From Pseudomonas mandelii (lineage in GTDB: Bacteria > Pseudomonadota > Gammaproteobacteria > Pseudomonadales > Pseudomonadaceae), in contig NZ_JAMYDU010000005.1 in assembly GCF_024138395.1 (NCBI RefSeq), positions 248,001 to 312,000 of the forward strand: a stretch of 64,000 bases of DNA, given 5' to 3'. Made by a program: the position numbers and the translations under genes. Below, in pieces: positions 28,316 to 38,133 of the stretch. Numbering within the stretch: the stretch's first letter is position 1; every line of letters starts with the position of its first letter. The notes under the pieces were generated by a model that was not told where the DNA came from, did no database searches, and saw only the letters and a list, made by a program, of their open reading frames with translations.

Positions 28316-28843
28316 TTATCCTGGGTTGAACGGAGCATAGCCGCTGTCCGGAATCGGCTCGACATTCACCCTGTCGTTCAGGCGAATGATGCCACTTTGT
28401 AACACTCGGGCAGTGATTCCGCCATGTCCGCGAACGGCCTGAAAGGTCCCGGGGCCGAGGTTGTTTTCGAGACGTGCGCAGGGCTGGCACCAGCCGGTGG
28501 TTTCGAAAATCGCCTGGCCGATCCTGAAACGCCGGCCCTTGAGGCTGAACAGGTTGATACCGCTGACGACGATATTGCGCCGCAGATCCTGAGGCCGTAC
28601 GGGCTGATCGTCCGAACGGTCCATCAGGGAATTGATTACAGCCAGGTGTTCCCACTGAATCAAAGTCACCTGCCGCGCATTGCGCACACCGGGACGGGCA
28701 TGATCACCGGTCAACCCGGCTTCAAGTCGTGCTTCTACAGCATCGAGTTCGATCATCGGCGAGTGGGATTGCGGCCGTACACCGATCCAGCGGACACGGC
28801 CTTGTTGCGGTACTTCGGCGATCAGTTCCTGCAACGGACTCAC
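28316..28843 (-). CDS. MOSC domain-containing protein
   Basis: This 175-residue protein has the MOSC fold found in molybdenum-cofactor sulfurases and YiiM-type enzymes. GLTGDHARPG lies near the N-terminus, and RRNIVVSGINLFSLKGRRFRIG plus the metal-binding cysteine stretch TGWCQPCARLE near residue 116 follow. There is no PLP domain, so the substrate is unknown. Its ATG overlaps the stop of the DUF1780 gene (ATGA), so the two are coupled. Confidence 0.9.
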   Translation of the reverse strand: MSPLQELIAEVPQQGRVRWIGVRPQSHSPMIELDAVEARLEAGLTGDHARPGVRNARQVTLIQWEHLAVINSLMDRSDDQPVRPQDLRRNIVVSGINLFSLKGRRFRIGQAIFETTGWCQPCARLENNLGPGTFQAVRGHGGITARVLQSGIIRLNDRVNVEPIPDSGYAPFNPG

Positions 28844-29466
28844 AGGCTGATCCCAACGTCGAAAACGATGCTGCGGCCCAGATTGCTACGCAGAAAATCC
28901 GGAGCCTCCGGATGGGCGAACAGCACTCGGGCGAAGGTTGGACCGACCAGCGACAACGAGCGCCAGCCCTGACGCAAATACTCGGTGGGTGGCGGAAAGT
29001 GGCTGTTGAGGTCCAGCACTTCGCGCTTGAGACTGGCGAAAGCGATGATGTCCAGCTCCCCCAGGTCCATGCCGCGCTCTTGGTAGTTATGGGCTTTTTT
29101 GCGCAAGGTCGGCGCCAGTCTCAGCAGAAATTCATTGGCCGGGATGCGCCGGGGCTTGGCCTCGCGGCGCACCAGCTGGCTCAGGGAAAACGCGCTGCGT
29201 CGACGTTGCAACTCATCACGCCATTCATCGTTGAGGCGCCGGCCCTCGTCGAGCACAAAAAACACTTCGAAGTTTGCGTCGCGGAACAACACGTCGGGCG
29301 GCTCCCCGGCAGGGGCAAACTCGTCGGCGCGATAGGGAATGTTCAGGCCCTGCAGCAGGCGCTGGCAAACCCAACGCTCACGCTCCCATTTGCGGGCATT
29401 GGAGAGGAACGTGTTGGCTTGCTCGGCCGCAATGGTCAGCAGGCGTAAATAATCTGAATCATCCAT
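28840..29466 (-). CDS. DUF1780 family protein
   Basis: This 208-residue soluble protein begins MDDSDYLRLLTIAAEQANTFLSNARKWERERWVCQRLL. Tracts such as PPDVLFRDANFEVFFVLDEGRRLNDEWR (residues ~60-90) follow. It matches the Pseudomonas DUF1780 family; the acidic core looks nuclease-like but I see no decisive catalytic motif. I chose the ATG at 29466 as the start of the conserved part; the frame stays open upstream to 29553. It is translationally coupled to the MOSC gene. Confidence 0.85.
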   Translation of the reverse strand: MDDSDYLRLLTIAAEQANTFLSNARKWERERWVCQRLLQGLNIPYRADEFAPAGEPPDVLFRDANFEVFFVLDEGRRLNDEWRDELQRRRSAFSLSQLVRREAKPRRIPANEFLLRLAPTLRKKAHNYQERGMDLGELDIIAFASLKREVLDLNSHFPPPTEYLRQGWRSLSLVGPTFARVLFAHPEAPDFLRSNLGRSIVFDVGISL

Positions 29467-29555
29467 AGGCCCAAGCTTAGCGTTCAAATGTGATCTGAAT
29501 AATAAGTCTGTCGTGATTTCTTCAGACAGAGTCTTACCCGTTTTTTCTGGCATGC

Positions 29556-29999
29556 CTATGGGTGTTCACGCTTTAGCCTATCCATGTTGTGCTTTATGAC
29601 ATCCATCACCGCAGCGGTCATCACCGCGGTGGAAACACCAAACATCAGGATTCCGTTGGCGGCCTCCAATGGGCCAAGCAGGCGCCAGCGTGCGGACATG
29701 ACGATGTCGCCATAGCCCAGCGTGGCGAAATTGACCGCCGAGTGATACAGCGCGGTGGCGAATTCGTCGAATTCGTCGAGCAGCATGAACAGCGTGGCCC
29801 AGATGGCCATCTGCACGAAATTACTCAACAGCATCAGCAGCATTACCATCGACAACAACAGGATATTCAGCCATTGCGATTCAGCGGGTTGGGCATGCCT
29901 GAAACGCACGTATTGACGCAGGCATACAGTCACGAAAATGGCTTGCAGTAACAGGCAGAACAACATCACGGGAAGGCCGGCCAATAGATTCAACAGCAT
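29556..29999 (-). CDS. Two-helix potassium channel-type protein
   Basis: This 147-residue membrane protein has about four hydrophobic segments and a pore loop containing the K+ selectivity filter TLGYGD at residues 93-98, in the context HSAVNFATLGYGDIVMS. There is no RCK or other cytoplasmic gating domain, so it is a minimal Ion_trans_2-type channel. Pore-forming function is inferred from the filter. It lies between the DUF1780 gene and an AI-2E-family permease, all on the minus strand. Confidence 0.85.
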   Translation of the reverse strand: MLLNLLAGLPVMLFCLLLQAIFVTVCLRQYVRFRHAQPAESQWLNILLLSMVMLLMLLSNFVQMAIWATLFMLLDEFDEFATALYHSAVNFATLGYGDIVMSARWRLLGPLEAANGILMFGVSTAVMTAAVMDVIKHNMDRLKREHP

Positions 30000-30021
30000 G
30001 GGAATATCCTCTGCCGCTGTG

Positions 30022-31122
30022 TCAGGTCTGCCCCTGGTTGTCTGGCCCGGGTTCTCGCGCTTGATCCACCCATTCCCAGAACAGCTGATAGCCGACCGCG
30101 AGTATTACAGGGCCGATAAACAGGCCGAGGATACCGCTCGTGACCATGCCGCCCAAGGCACCGATCAGCACCACAGGCATCGGGACATCGACACCACGAC
30201 CTAGCAACAGTGGTTTGAGGACGTTATCGACCAATCCCGCGATGAAGACATAGATGGCAAACACAATGGTCGCCGTACTGGCACCTTCGCTCATGAAAAC
30301 AAAGACGATGACCGGAAGGGTAATCAGGGTTGCCGGTAATTGCATGATGCCAAGAAGCAGCACCGCCAAGGCGAGAAGGCCGGCGCCGGGGACGCCCATG
30401 AACACAAAGCCGATGCCCACCAACAGCATTTGAATGAAGGCGATGCCGACCACCCCCAGCGCCACCGCCCGGATGGTGGCGGTGCACAGATTGGCAATTT
30501 TCGGCCCATTGATCGGACCACTGAAGCGCGAAACGATTTGCACCGCACTGCGGTGGCCGCTTTCTCCATACGCTAAAAAAATACCGGCAATAATCAGGGC
30601 GACGATGAACAAAAGGAGCCCCATGCTGACACCCGCAAGCTTGCTCAGCAGGGAAAGGCTGACACCTTTGATTTGCGGTATGAACTTCTGTGCCAGGTCG
30701 GGCAGGTCAGTGGCGGCTTGCGCCCATAAGTTATAAAGGGGTTCACCCACGAGTGGCCAGCTGGCTACCGTAGCCGACGGGGGCGGAATATGAAAACTGT
30801 CGGTTTTGACCAGGGTGATGACCCTCTCCACGGAATCCGCCAGCGAGGCTCCCATCAGATAAACAGGCACGATAAGAATACTGATGGCGATCAATACGAT
30901 CAGCGTCGCAGTGAGCCCGTCTTTGTTCCCCAGTTTGCCTTTGAACCTGACTTGCAAGGGGTAGAGGGTGATTGCCAGGATCACCGACCACAGCATCAGA
31001 TCGTGGAAGGGGCTGAAGATCTGAAAGCAGAAGATCACCAGAACGGCAATCACTCCGGCCCGAATCAGTACATCGAGCAGGTCTCGGGAAAAAATCCTTT
31101 CGAGAATGGGCGTGGGAACCAT
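30022..31122 (-). CDS. AI-2E family transporter
   Basis: This 366-residue permease-like protein has about eight hydrophobic segments. GAGLLALAVLLLGIMQLPATLI and the C-terminal VDNVLKPLLLGRGVDVPMPVVLIGALGG followed by GLFIGPVILAVGYQL are the family signatures. The family covers sodium/proton-type antiporters and a suggested autoinducer-2 exporter; the substrate here is unknown. I chose the ATG at 31122 because a strong GGAGGTGATC ribosome site precedes it; the frame is open further upstream but not conserved. Confidence 0.88.
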   Translation of the reverse strand: MVPTPILERIFSRDLLDVLIRAGVIAVLVIFCFQIFSPFHDLMLWSVILAITLYPLQVRFKGKLGNKDGLTATLIVLIAISILIVPVYLMGASLADSVERVITLVKTDSFHIPPPSATVASWPLVGEPLYNLWAQAATDLPDLAQKFIPQIKGVSLSLLSKLAGVSMGLLLFIVALIIAGIFLAYGESGHRSAVQIVSRFSGPINGPKIANLCTATIRAVALGVVGIAFIQMLLVGIGFVFMGVPGAGLLALAVLLLGIMQLPATLITLPVIVFVFMSEGASTATIVFAIYVFIAGLVDNVLKPLLLGRGVDVPMPVVLIGALGGMVTSGILGLFIGPVILAVGYQLFWEWVDQAREPGPDNQGQT

Positions 31123-31266
31123 GATCACCTCCAGTAGAAAGTGGCAAAGGCAGGCATTCGGTAGGGTCCAGCATAGACGTGCTGGAAATCTGCGCGCGGC
31201 CCGCGGGCGCGCCGGTAAACATGGATAACGTTGATAAAGACTGTCGCTGAGAGTCTCCGATGCCAC

Positions 31267-33042
31267 TTAGAGATCCTTGTCCCAATCCACCGGATGTACC
31301 TCGAGATAGCTGTCGACTGCTGCGCCAATTGTTGGAAAAAACGCCGCTTCGCCAAGCCGCGCGAAAAGCCCGAATCGCTTCAGCTTGTCCTTGACCGGGT
31401 CCTTCATCTCGGCCACGCATAACTTGATGCCCGCCGCGTGCAAGGTTTCGTCCAGTTCCGCCAACATGTCGGCGGAGGTCACGTCCACGCTGGTGACGGG
31501 TTCTGCCGCAATGACCAACCAGCGCACTGGCGTAGGCGATGCCGCCACGGCGTCCAGCACTCGGTCATGGAACAACTCGGCGTTGGCGAAAAACAACGGC
31601 GAATCCCAGCGAAACAGGACCACGCCGGGTATAAGGCGCGCGTCGGGGTAACGCTTGATGTCGTGATAACCCTTGATGCCTTTCGCGCGTCCCAGAACGG
31701 CAGAGTAAGGGCGCCAGCCATCCCACAGAAATTCGATGACGGCGATCACGATGGCCAGGCCGATGCCTTCAATCGCGCCCAGCACGGCCACGCCGATGGT
31801 GCAGACGATCGACAGCCAGAACTCCCAACGCTGGATGCGATAAATGCGTCGCAGGTCGGTGACCTCAATCAGGCCGATGGCGGAGGCGATCACCACTGCA
31901 GCCAGTGCGCTGGTGGGTAAATCCTTCAATAGGTCCGGCGCCACCAACAGCAGTAAGGCAACAGCCAGAGCGCCGATGACGCCGGTCAGCTGGGTTTTGG
32001 CGCCTGCGGCCTCGGCCACGGGCGTACGTGACGAACTGCTGCTGATTGCAAAGCCCTGAAAAAGTCCGGCGGCCAGGTTAGCGACGCCCAGGCCCACCAT
32101 TTCCTGGTTCGGGTCGACATAGGTACGGGTCCGCGCCGCATAGACACGCGAGAGCACGCTGGTATCGGCGAACGAAACCAGGGCAACAGCACAACCGCCG
32201 ATCAGGACGGGGACGATATCGGCGCGAGTGATCCAGGGGATGTCGAACGCAGGCAAGCCTTGTGGAAGAGAGCCGAGGACCGACACTCCAGCGCGCTCTG
32301 CAAGGTCCAGCATACCCACGGCAATGGTTGCTCCTGCCACGGCGATCAGAATGCCCGGTATGCGCTTGTTGCCCTTGAGCAGCAGAATCACGGCCAAGGT
32401 GCCTGCGCCGACCATGAACGCGGTCCAGTTGGTTTTCCCCTCCATTACCGCGGTAGCGATCGCCCACAGGTTTCTCAGCGGGCCGTCGGATTCAATCGAA
32501 AAACCGAAAAATTTGGGCAACTGACTGATCAATACCGTCAGCGCGATCCCGTTCATGTACCCGTAGCGGATCGGTTTGGAAAGCAGCTCCGTGATAAAGC
32601 CCAAGCGCGCTATGCCGGCCAGGATGCACACAATCCCCGAGACGATCGCCATCATGCTTGCGAGGGCGATTGCACGACGCGGGTCGCCGCCGGACAGTGG
32701 CAGGACGACGGCGAGAATGACGGCAGCCAGCGAGGAATCCGGCCCCAGCACCAGAATCCGGCTGGGTCCGAACAGCGCATACGCGAGCAGCGGAACGATG
32801 GTCGCGTAAAGGCCATAGATGCCGGGTACGCCCGATGCCACTGCGTAGGCGATGCCGACAGGTACCAGCATCGTGGTCAGCACCAGCCCGGCCACGAGAT
32901 CGTGCCGCAGCCAAGCTATTTTGTATCCACGTAGCGTGCGCAGTCCCGGCAACCAGCGGCTCCATCCGGCGTCGTCGCCGGTATCCCGATGAGCAATGCG
33001 GCCCGGTTCCGGGACGGGAGGCGAAGCATCCGAATGGCTCAT
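31267..33042 (-). CDS. SulP family anion transporter with STAS domain
   Basis: This 591-residue inner-membrane protein has the SulP transport core with about 12-14 hydrophobic segments. GIYGLYATIVPLLAYALFGPSRILVLGPDSSLAAVI is the signature. A cytoplasmic STAS domain spans roughly residues 450-570. The substrate could be sulfate, bicarbonate or another oxyanion; no carbonic anhydrase is fused or adjacent. PPK2 lies 49 bases upstream on the same strand and could be co-transcribed. Confidence 0.92.
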   Translation of the reverse strand: MSHSDASPPVPEPGRIAHRDTGDDAGWSRWLPGLRTLRGYKIAWLRHDLVAGLVLTTMLVPVGIAYAVASGVPGIYGLYATIVPLLAYALFGPSRILVLGPDSSLAAVILAVVLPLSGGDPRRAIALASMMAIVSGIVCILAGIARLGFITELLSKPIRYGYMNGIALTVLISQLPKFFGFSIESDGPLRNLWAIATAVMEGKTNWTAFMVGAGTLAVILLLKGNKRIPGILIAVAGATIAVGMLDLAERAGVSVLGSLPQGLPAFDIPWITRADIVPVLIGGCAVALVSFADTSVLSRVYAARTRTYVDPNQEMVGLGVANLAAGLFQGFAISSSSSRTPVAEAAGAKTQLTGVIGALAVALLLLVAPDLLKDLPTSALAAVVIASAIGLIEVTDLRRIYRIQRWEFWLSIVCTIGVAVLGAIEGIGLAIVIAVIEFLWDGWRPYSAVLGRAKGIKGYHDIKRYPDARLIPGVVLFRWDSPLFFANAELFHDRVLDAVAASPTPVRWLVIAAEPVTSVDVTSADMLAELDETLHAAGIKLCVAEMKDPVKDKLKRFGLFARLGEAAFFPTIGAAVDSYLEVHPVDWDKDL

Positions 33043-33091
33043 AGGACTGTGGCCCTTTGGTGTACAGCGCAGATCCGCTTAAACGAGCCGG

Positions 33092-33916
33092 TCAGAATTT
33101 TTCTGGAATTCGCCGCAGCGGATAATCCGGTTCACGATAGCCGCCTGATTTCTGCCGCTTGGGCAAAATCACCTTCTCGCGCGGTACATTCTTGTACGGA
33201 ATGCGGCTGAGCAAATCAGAGATGATGTTGAGGCGGGCCCGCTTCTTGTCGTTCGAGTTGGCCACAAGCCACGGAGCATGATCGGTGTCGGTCGCCTTGA
33301 ACATGTCGTCACGTGCGCGTGAGTAGTCATACCAGCGGCTGTAGGACTTGAGATCCATTGGCGTCAGTTTCCAGATTTTGCGGCCGTCCTTGATCCGCGC
33401 CTCGAGCCGGCGGGTTTGTTCCTCTTCACTGACTTCCAGCCAATACTTGAACAGGATGACGCCCGAGTCGACCATCATGCGTTCCATGAGGGGGGCCAGG
33501 GCCAGGAAACGGGCCACCTGCTCATCGGTACAAAATCCCATCACCCGCTCGACCCCTGCGCGGTTGTACCAACTGCGATCGAAGATCACCACTTCGCCAG
33601 CCGCTGGCATGTGCGCCAGGTAGCGCTGTATATACATCTGGCTCTTCTCGCGATCGGTCGGTGCAGGTAGTGCCACCACCCGAAAGACACGCGGGCTCAC
33701 CCTCTCGGTGAGCGCCTTGATCGTCCCGCCCTTGCCGGCACCGTCGCGCCCCTCGAAGACGATACAAATCTTGATGCCCTTTTGTTTCACCCATTCCTGC
33801 AACTTGACCATTTCGACATGCAGCCGGCGTAACTGCTCAAGATAGTCTTTGTTCGTCAGTTTCAAGGGTTCAGCGGCGTTACTTTTAACAGGGGTTTTCT
33901 TCTTGTCCTTTGCCAT
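33092..33916 (-). CDS. ppk2: Polyphosphate kinase 2
   Basis: This 274-residue single-domain kinase uses polyphosphate to phosphorylate nucleoside diphosphates or monophosphates. Walker A is GRDGAGKGG at residues 56-64, and the Walker B-like region is VIFDRSWYNRAGVERVMGF. The one-domain length fits class I PPK2. It is the first gene of the minus-strand run ending with the K+ channel-like gene. Nucleotide specificity cannot be read from the sequence. Confidence 0.93.
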   Translation of the reverse strand: MAKDKKKTPVKSNAAEPLKLTNKDYLEQLRRLHVEMVKLQEWVKQKGIKICIVFEGRDGAGKGGTIKALTERVSPRVFRVVALPAPTDREKSQMYIQRYLAHMPAAGEVVIFDRSWYNRAGVERVMGFCTDEQVARFLALAPLMERMMVDSGVILFKYWLEVSEEEQTRRLEARIKDGRKIWKLTPMDLKSYSRWYDYSRARDDMFKATDTDHAPWLVANSNDKKRARLNIISDLLSRIPYKNVPREKVILPKRQKSGGYREPDYPLRRIPEKF

Positions 33917-34253
33917 GACCCAAGCCTCACCTATGCCAGTCGCTGATTACCGATAGATAGCCCCTGCAGGTGCCACTATCCGCTTGCAGATCGCGCACTG
34001 CTTCGAGCAAGACTGGCCTTAGTCGTGGACGGCCCCTCTGCTCTTGACGTTCAACTCCATCACCAATCGCGTGAGTCTAGTCCATGAATCAACCCTCTAC
34101 AGGGTTGCTACAGGCTCTTGGAACACTCCCTCGCCCTACGCCCGATTCAGGGCATTGCACAAAACGGATAGCGATCTGCGCAAAGCGGCTATTGCCCCGT
34201 GCCCGGCGTCTCTACCCTCGGCTGTACGGACGTTAGCCGCGTTACCGACTCTT

Positions 34254-34276
34254 AAAAAAAACAACAACAAGAGATA
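34254..34276 (+). promoter_or_regulatory. Hfq/Crc (CA-motif) site at the MFS gene start
   Basis: An A-rich run including AAACAACAACAAGAG lies 11-30 bases before the ATG at 34283, covering the ribosome-binding position. It contains the AANAANAA pattern that Hfq with Crc binds to block translation under catabolite repression in Pseudomonas. The 366-base gap between ppk2 and this gene holds nothing else I can name. Confidence 0.7.
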
Positions 34277-34282
34277 GATGCC

Positions 34283-35623
34283 ATGCGCAAGATCAACGTA
34301 CATGAGGTTATCGACAACGCTCGATTCAACCGCTTTCACTGGATGGTGCTGTTCTGGTGCGCCCTGATCATCATCTTCGACGGATACGATTTGGTGATCT
34401 ACGGCGTGGTGTTGCCGATGCTGATGAAAGAGTGGGGCCTCAGTCCCCTGCAAGCCGGCGCACTGGGCAGTTATGCCTTGTTCGGGATGATGTTCGGCGC
34501 GCTGTTTTTCGGCCCGCTGTCGGACAAGATCGGCCGCAAAAAAGCCATCACGATCTGCGTGATGCTGTTCAGCGGTTTTACCGTGCTCAATGGTTTTGCC
34601 CGTAACCCCACCGAGTTTGGCCTCTGCCGGTTCATTGCCGGGCTGGGCATTGGCGGGGTGATGCCCAACGTCGTGGCGCTGATGAACGAATACGCGCCGA
34701 AGAAAATCCGCAGCACGCTGGTGGCGATCATGTTCAGCGGCTACTCGGTGGGCGGCATGCTCTCGGCGGGGCTCGGCATCGTGTTGATCCCGAGTTTCGG
34801 CTGGCAATCGGTGTTTTACGTGGCGGCGCTGCCGTTGCTGTTGTTGCCGCTGATCATGTACTTCCTGCCCGAATCGGTGGGTTTCATGCTGCGTCAGGGG
34901 CGCAATGAAGAAGCGCGCAACATCCTGGAACGGGTTGACCCGGCTTACGTCGCTCACGCCGACGATCAATTGCACATGAGCGAAGTGAAGGGTACCGGCA
35001 CCCCGGTGTTGCAGCTGTTTCGCGAGGGTCGCGCGCTGCGCACGCTGATGCTGTGGCTGGCGTTCTTCTGCTGCTTGCTGATGGTTTACGCCTTGAGTTC
35101 CTGGCTGCCGAAACTGATGGCCAACGCCGGTTACAGCCTGGGTTCGAGTCTGTCGTTCCTGCTGGTGCTTAACTTCGGCGCCATTTTCGGCGCGGTCGGT
35201 GGCGGCGTGCTGGGTGACAAGCTCAACCTGCCGCGCGTGTTGTCGGTGTTCTTCGTCGTAGCTGCGGTATCGATCAGTTTGCTGGGCTTCAACAGCCCGA
35301 TGCCGGTGTTGTACTTGCTGATTGCGCTAGCCGGTGCCACCACCATCGGTTCGCAGATTCTGTTGTACGCTTGCGCCGCGCAGTTCTACTCCATGACCAT
35401 TCGCTCCACCGGTTTGGGCTGGGCGTCGGGCATCGGCCGCAACGGCGCGATTGTCGGTCCGCTGTTGGGCGGTGCCTTGCTGGGGATCAGCCTGCCGCTG
35501 CAACTGAACTTCATGGCGTTTGCCTTGCCGGGTGCGGTGGCCGCTCTCGCCATGACGGTGTTCGCCATCAGCAGCCGGCGTAGCGCTGGTGTCAGCCGAG
35601 CGCTGTCACCGACGGGTGCTTGA
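34283..35623 (+). CDS. benK: Aromatic acid:H+ symporter, MFS (BenK/PcaK-like)
   Basis: This 446-residue MFS permease has 12 predicted membrane segments. DGYDLVIYGVVLPML in segment 1 and GPLSDKIGRKKAI in the first loop are hallmarks of the AAHS family, which imports benzoate, 4-hydroxybenzoate and similar acids. It is the first of three genes (MFS, BenE, OprD-type porin) that together cover inner- and outer-membrane uptake. The catabolic genes (benABCD, cat) are not in the window, so benzoate specificity is inferred from the BenE and porin neighbours. The symbol follows that context. Confidence 0.85.
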   Translation: MRKINVHEVIDNARFNRFHWMVLFWCALIIIFDGYDLVIYGVVLPMLMKEWGLSPLQAGALGSYALFGMMFGALFFGPLSDKIGRKKAITICVMLFSGFTVLNGFARNPTEFGLCRFIAGLGIGGVMPNVVALMNEYAPKKIRSTLVAIMFSGYSVGGMLSAGLGIVLIPSFGWQSVFYVAALPLLLLPLIMYFLPESVGFMLRQGRNEEARNILERVDPAYVAHADDQLHMSEVKGTGTPVLQLFREGRALRTLMLWLAFFCCLLMVYALSSWLPKLMANAGYSLGSSLSFLLVLNFGAIFGAVGGGVLGDKLNLPRVLSVFFVVAAVSISLLGFNSPMPVLYLLIALAGATTIGSQILLYACAAQFYSMTIRSTGLGWASGIGRNGAIVGPLLGGALLGISLPLQLNFMAFALPGAVAALAMTVFAISSRRSAGVSRALSPTGA

Positions 35624-35626
35624 GTC

Positions 35627-36847
35627 ATGAAAGCGCTATTCCAGGACTTTTCCCTGTCAGCGGCTGTCGCCGGATTTATCGCCACAGTGATTTCCTACGC
35701 TGGTCCCTTGGTGATCATCTTTCAGGCGGCCGAGGCGGCGCAGCTCTCGCGGGAAGTGTTGTCGTCCTGGGTCTGGGCGATTTCCATCGGCAGCGCCGTG
35801 CTCGGCATCGGTTTGAGCCTGCGTTACCGCGTCCCGGTGATCATCGCGTGGTCGGCGCCGGGTTCGGCGTTGCTGGTGGCGTTGTTGCCGGGAATCTCCA
35901 TGCCGGAGGCGGTGGGCGCCTATCTGGTCAGCAGCCTGATTATCTTCCTGGTCGGCGTGTCGGGGGCTTTTGACCGGATCATCGGCAAACTGCCCGCGGC
36001 GATTGCGGCGGCGATGCTGGCGGGGATTTTGTTCAGCTTCGGCACCGGATTGTTCGTCTCGCTGCAAGGCAAGCCGCTGCTGGTGCTGGCGATGTTTGCC
36101 ACGTACCTGATCTGCAAACGGGTGATGCCGCGCTATGCGGTGTTGATGGTGCTGCTGGTGGGTTGTTCCATCGCATTTCTCGCCGGTGATTTGCACCGCG
36201 AAGCGCTGGTAATCGGTTTGGCCACACCGGTGTGGATCACCCCCGCGTTCAGCCTGAGCGCGATCCTGAATGTCGCCTTGCCGCTGATGATGGTGGCATT
36301 GACCGGCCAGTTTGTTCCTGGCATGGCGGTGCTGCGTGCCAGCGGTTACTCAACGCCCGCCGGCCCGATCATCGCCAGCAGTGCGTTGGGCACTGCGCTA
36401 TTGGCACCGTTCGGTTGTCACGGGCTGAATCTGGCGGCGATTACCGCGGCCATTTGTACCGGTCGCGAGGCCCATGAAAATCCGCGCAAGCGCTATGTGG
36501 CCGGGGTCGTGGGCGGGCTGTGTTACCTGGTGCTGGGGATTTTCGGCGCCACGCTGGTTTCGTTGTTTTCGGCGTTCCCCAAGGAACTGATCGCAGCCCT
36601 GGCCGGGCTGGCGCTATTCGCGGCGATAGCCGGGGCGTTGGCCGGCGCAATGGCGGTGCCGAGTGATCGCGAAGCCGCGCTAGTGACCTTTCTCACCACC
36701 GCCTCGGGCATGTCGCTGTTTGGTTTGTCCGCCGCTTTCTGGGGACTGATTTTCGGCATGGTCACCCATTTGCTGCTAAGCGCCCGCCGTCCCGTCCCCC
36801 GCAGCGAAACCGCTGCGACTGAAGCACTTCAACCTGTCGATCAATAA
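35627..36847 (+). CDS. benE: Benzoate/H+ symporter BenE
   Basis: This 406-residue inner-membrane protein has about 12 hydrophobic segments, with the family blocks [25 protein letters not shown] near residue 70 and [15 protein letters not shown] near residue 225. BenE-family proteins import benzoate. It follows the MFS gene by three bases and shares an operon with it and the porin. Two different benzoate-type permeases next to each other are common in Pseudomonas. Confidence 0.9.
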   Translation: MKALFQDFSLSAAVAGFIATVISYAGPLVIIFQAAEAAQLSREVLSSWVWAISIGSAVLGIGLSLRYRVPVIIAWSAPGSALLVALLPGISMPEAVGAYLVSSLIIFLVGVSGAFDRIIGKLPAAIAAAMLAGILFSFGTGLFVSLQGKPLLVLAMFATYLICKRVMPRYAVLMVLLVGCSIAFLAGDLHREALVIGLATPVWITPAFSLSAILNVALPLMMVALTGQFVPGMAVLRASGYSTPAGPIIASSALGTALLAPFGCHGLNLAAITAAICTGREAHENPRKRYVAGVVGGLCYLVLGIFGATLVSLFSAFPKELIAALAGLALFAAIAGALAGAMAVPSDREAALVTFLTTASGMSLFGLSAAFWGLIFGMVTHLLLSARRPVPRSETAATEALQPVDQ

Positions 36848-36864
36848 AAATAAGAGAAAAAACG
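36844..36864 (+). promoter_or_regulatory. Hfq/Crc (CA-motif) site at the porin gene start
   Basis: An AATAAAAATAAGAG run followed by an A tract overlaps the end of benE and the ribosome site of the porin gene (ATG 36865). It fits the AANAANAA pattern of Crc/Hfq targets, so the porin may be repressed separately from benK. Confidence 0.6.
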
Positions 36865-38133
36865 ATGAAACAGATTCTTCCAGCAACCGGTTCAGTGTTG
36901 TCCCTGGCGTTCGCCTCGGGTTTTTCCAGTGGCGTGATGGCCGCCGAGGGCGGCTTCATCGAAGACACCACGGCCACATTGCAGGCGCGTAACTACTACT
37001 TCAGCCGGGACTTCTCGGACATCGTCGGGGCCAATCAACAATCGAAGGCCGAAGAGTGGGCACAAGGCTTTATCCTCAACGTCAAATCCGGTTATACCCA
37101 GGGCCCGGTTGGGTTTGGTGTGGATGTTATCGGCCTGCTGGGCCTCAAGCTCGACAGCAGCCCGGACCGGGTCAACACCGGTTTGCTGCCGGTGCACGGT
37201 GACGGACGTGCGGCGGATGATTACAGCCGTCTGGAAGGCGCGTTGAAGATGCGCTACTCCAAGACCGAGTTGAAAGTGGGTGAGTTGCAACCCAACCTGC
37301 CGGTGCTGGCCTTCAGCGATATCCGTCTGTTGCCGCCCAGCTATCAGGGCGCGAGCATCAGTTCCAATGAGATCAATGGCCTGACCTTGCAAGGCGGCCA
37401 CTTGAATTCGACCAGCCTGCGCAACGAGGCCGGCGATGAAAAGATGCAAGCCATGCTCGGTCATGTACCGCAGCGTCAGGTCAGCAGCGATAGTTTCAAC
37501 TTTGCCGGCGCCGATTACGCCTTCAATGACAAACGCAGTTCGGTCAGTGCCTGGTTCGGGCAACTGGAAGATATCTACAATCAGCGCTTCCTCGGCCTCA
37601 AGCACAGCCAGCCGATGGGCGACTGGACCCTGGGCGCCAACCTTGGCTATTACGATTCGCGCGAAGACGGCAAAAAGTTGCTGGGCAATATCGACAACCA
37701 GGCGTTTTTCTCCTTGTTGTCGGCCAAGCGCGGCGGCCACACGTTTTATGTCGGCTATCAGGGCATGTTCGGCGACAGCGCCTTCCCGCGCGTGTTTGCC
37801 AACATCTCACCCCTGGGCAACGAGGTGCCGACTTACGAGTTCGCCTACACCGATGAGCGTTCCTGGCAGGTACGCTACGACTACGATTTCGCGGCTCTGG
37901 GCGTGCCGGGGCTGACCAGTACCGTGCGTTACATCACCGGCAATAACGTCGATACCGGCAAGGGCTTTGAAGGCAAGGACCGCGAGCGCGATCTGGATAT
38001 CGGCTATGTGCTGCAGAGCGGTAGCCTCAAAGGCCTCGGCATCCGCGTGCGCAACGTCATGGCGCGCTCCAACTACCGCAGTGATATCGACGAAAACCGC
38101 CTGATCCTCAGTTACACGTGGAAGCTGTTATGA
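36865..38133 (+). CDS. benF: OprD family outer-membrane porin (BenF-like)
   Basis: This 422-residue protein has a signal peptide ending near GVMA-AEGGF, then the OprD-family start [21 protein letters not shown]. The body has alternating beta-strand sequence to a final YTWKLL strand. Its position after benKE suggests it passes benzoate, as BenF does in P. putida. BAM, whose BamD subunit is encoded here, would insert it. The A-rich leader at 36844-36864 suggests catabolite control. Substrate is inferred by context. Confidence 0.88.
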   Translation: MKQILPATGSVLSLAFASGFSSGVMAAEGGFIEDTTATLQARNYYFSRDFSDIVGANQQSKAEEWAQGFILNVKSGYTQGPVGFGVDVIGLLGLKLDSSPDRVNTGLLPVHGDGRAADDYSRLEGALKMRYSKTELKVGELQPNLPVLAFSDIRLLPPSYQGASISSNEINGLTLQGGHLNSTSLRNEAGDEKMQAMLGHVPQRQVSSDSFNFAGADYAFNDKRSSVSAWFGQLEDIYNQRFLGLKHSQPMGDWTLGANLGYYDSREDGKKLLGNIDNQAFFSLLSAKRGGHTFYVGYQGMFGDSAFPRVFANISPLGNEVPTYEFAYTDERSWQVRYDYDFAALGVPGLTSTVRYITGNNVDTGKGFEGKDRERDLDIGYVLQSGSLKGLGIRVRNVMARSNYRSDIDENRLILSYTWKLL

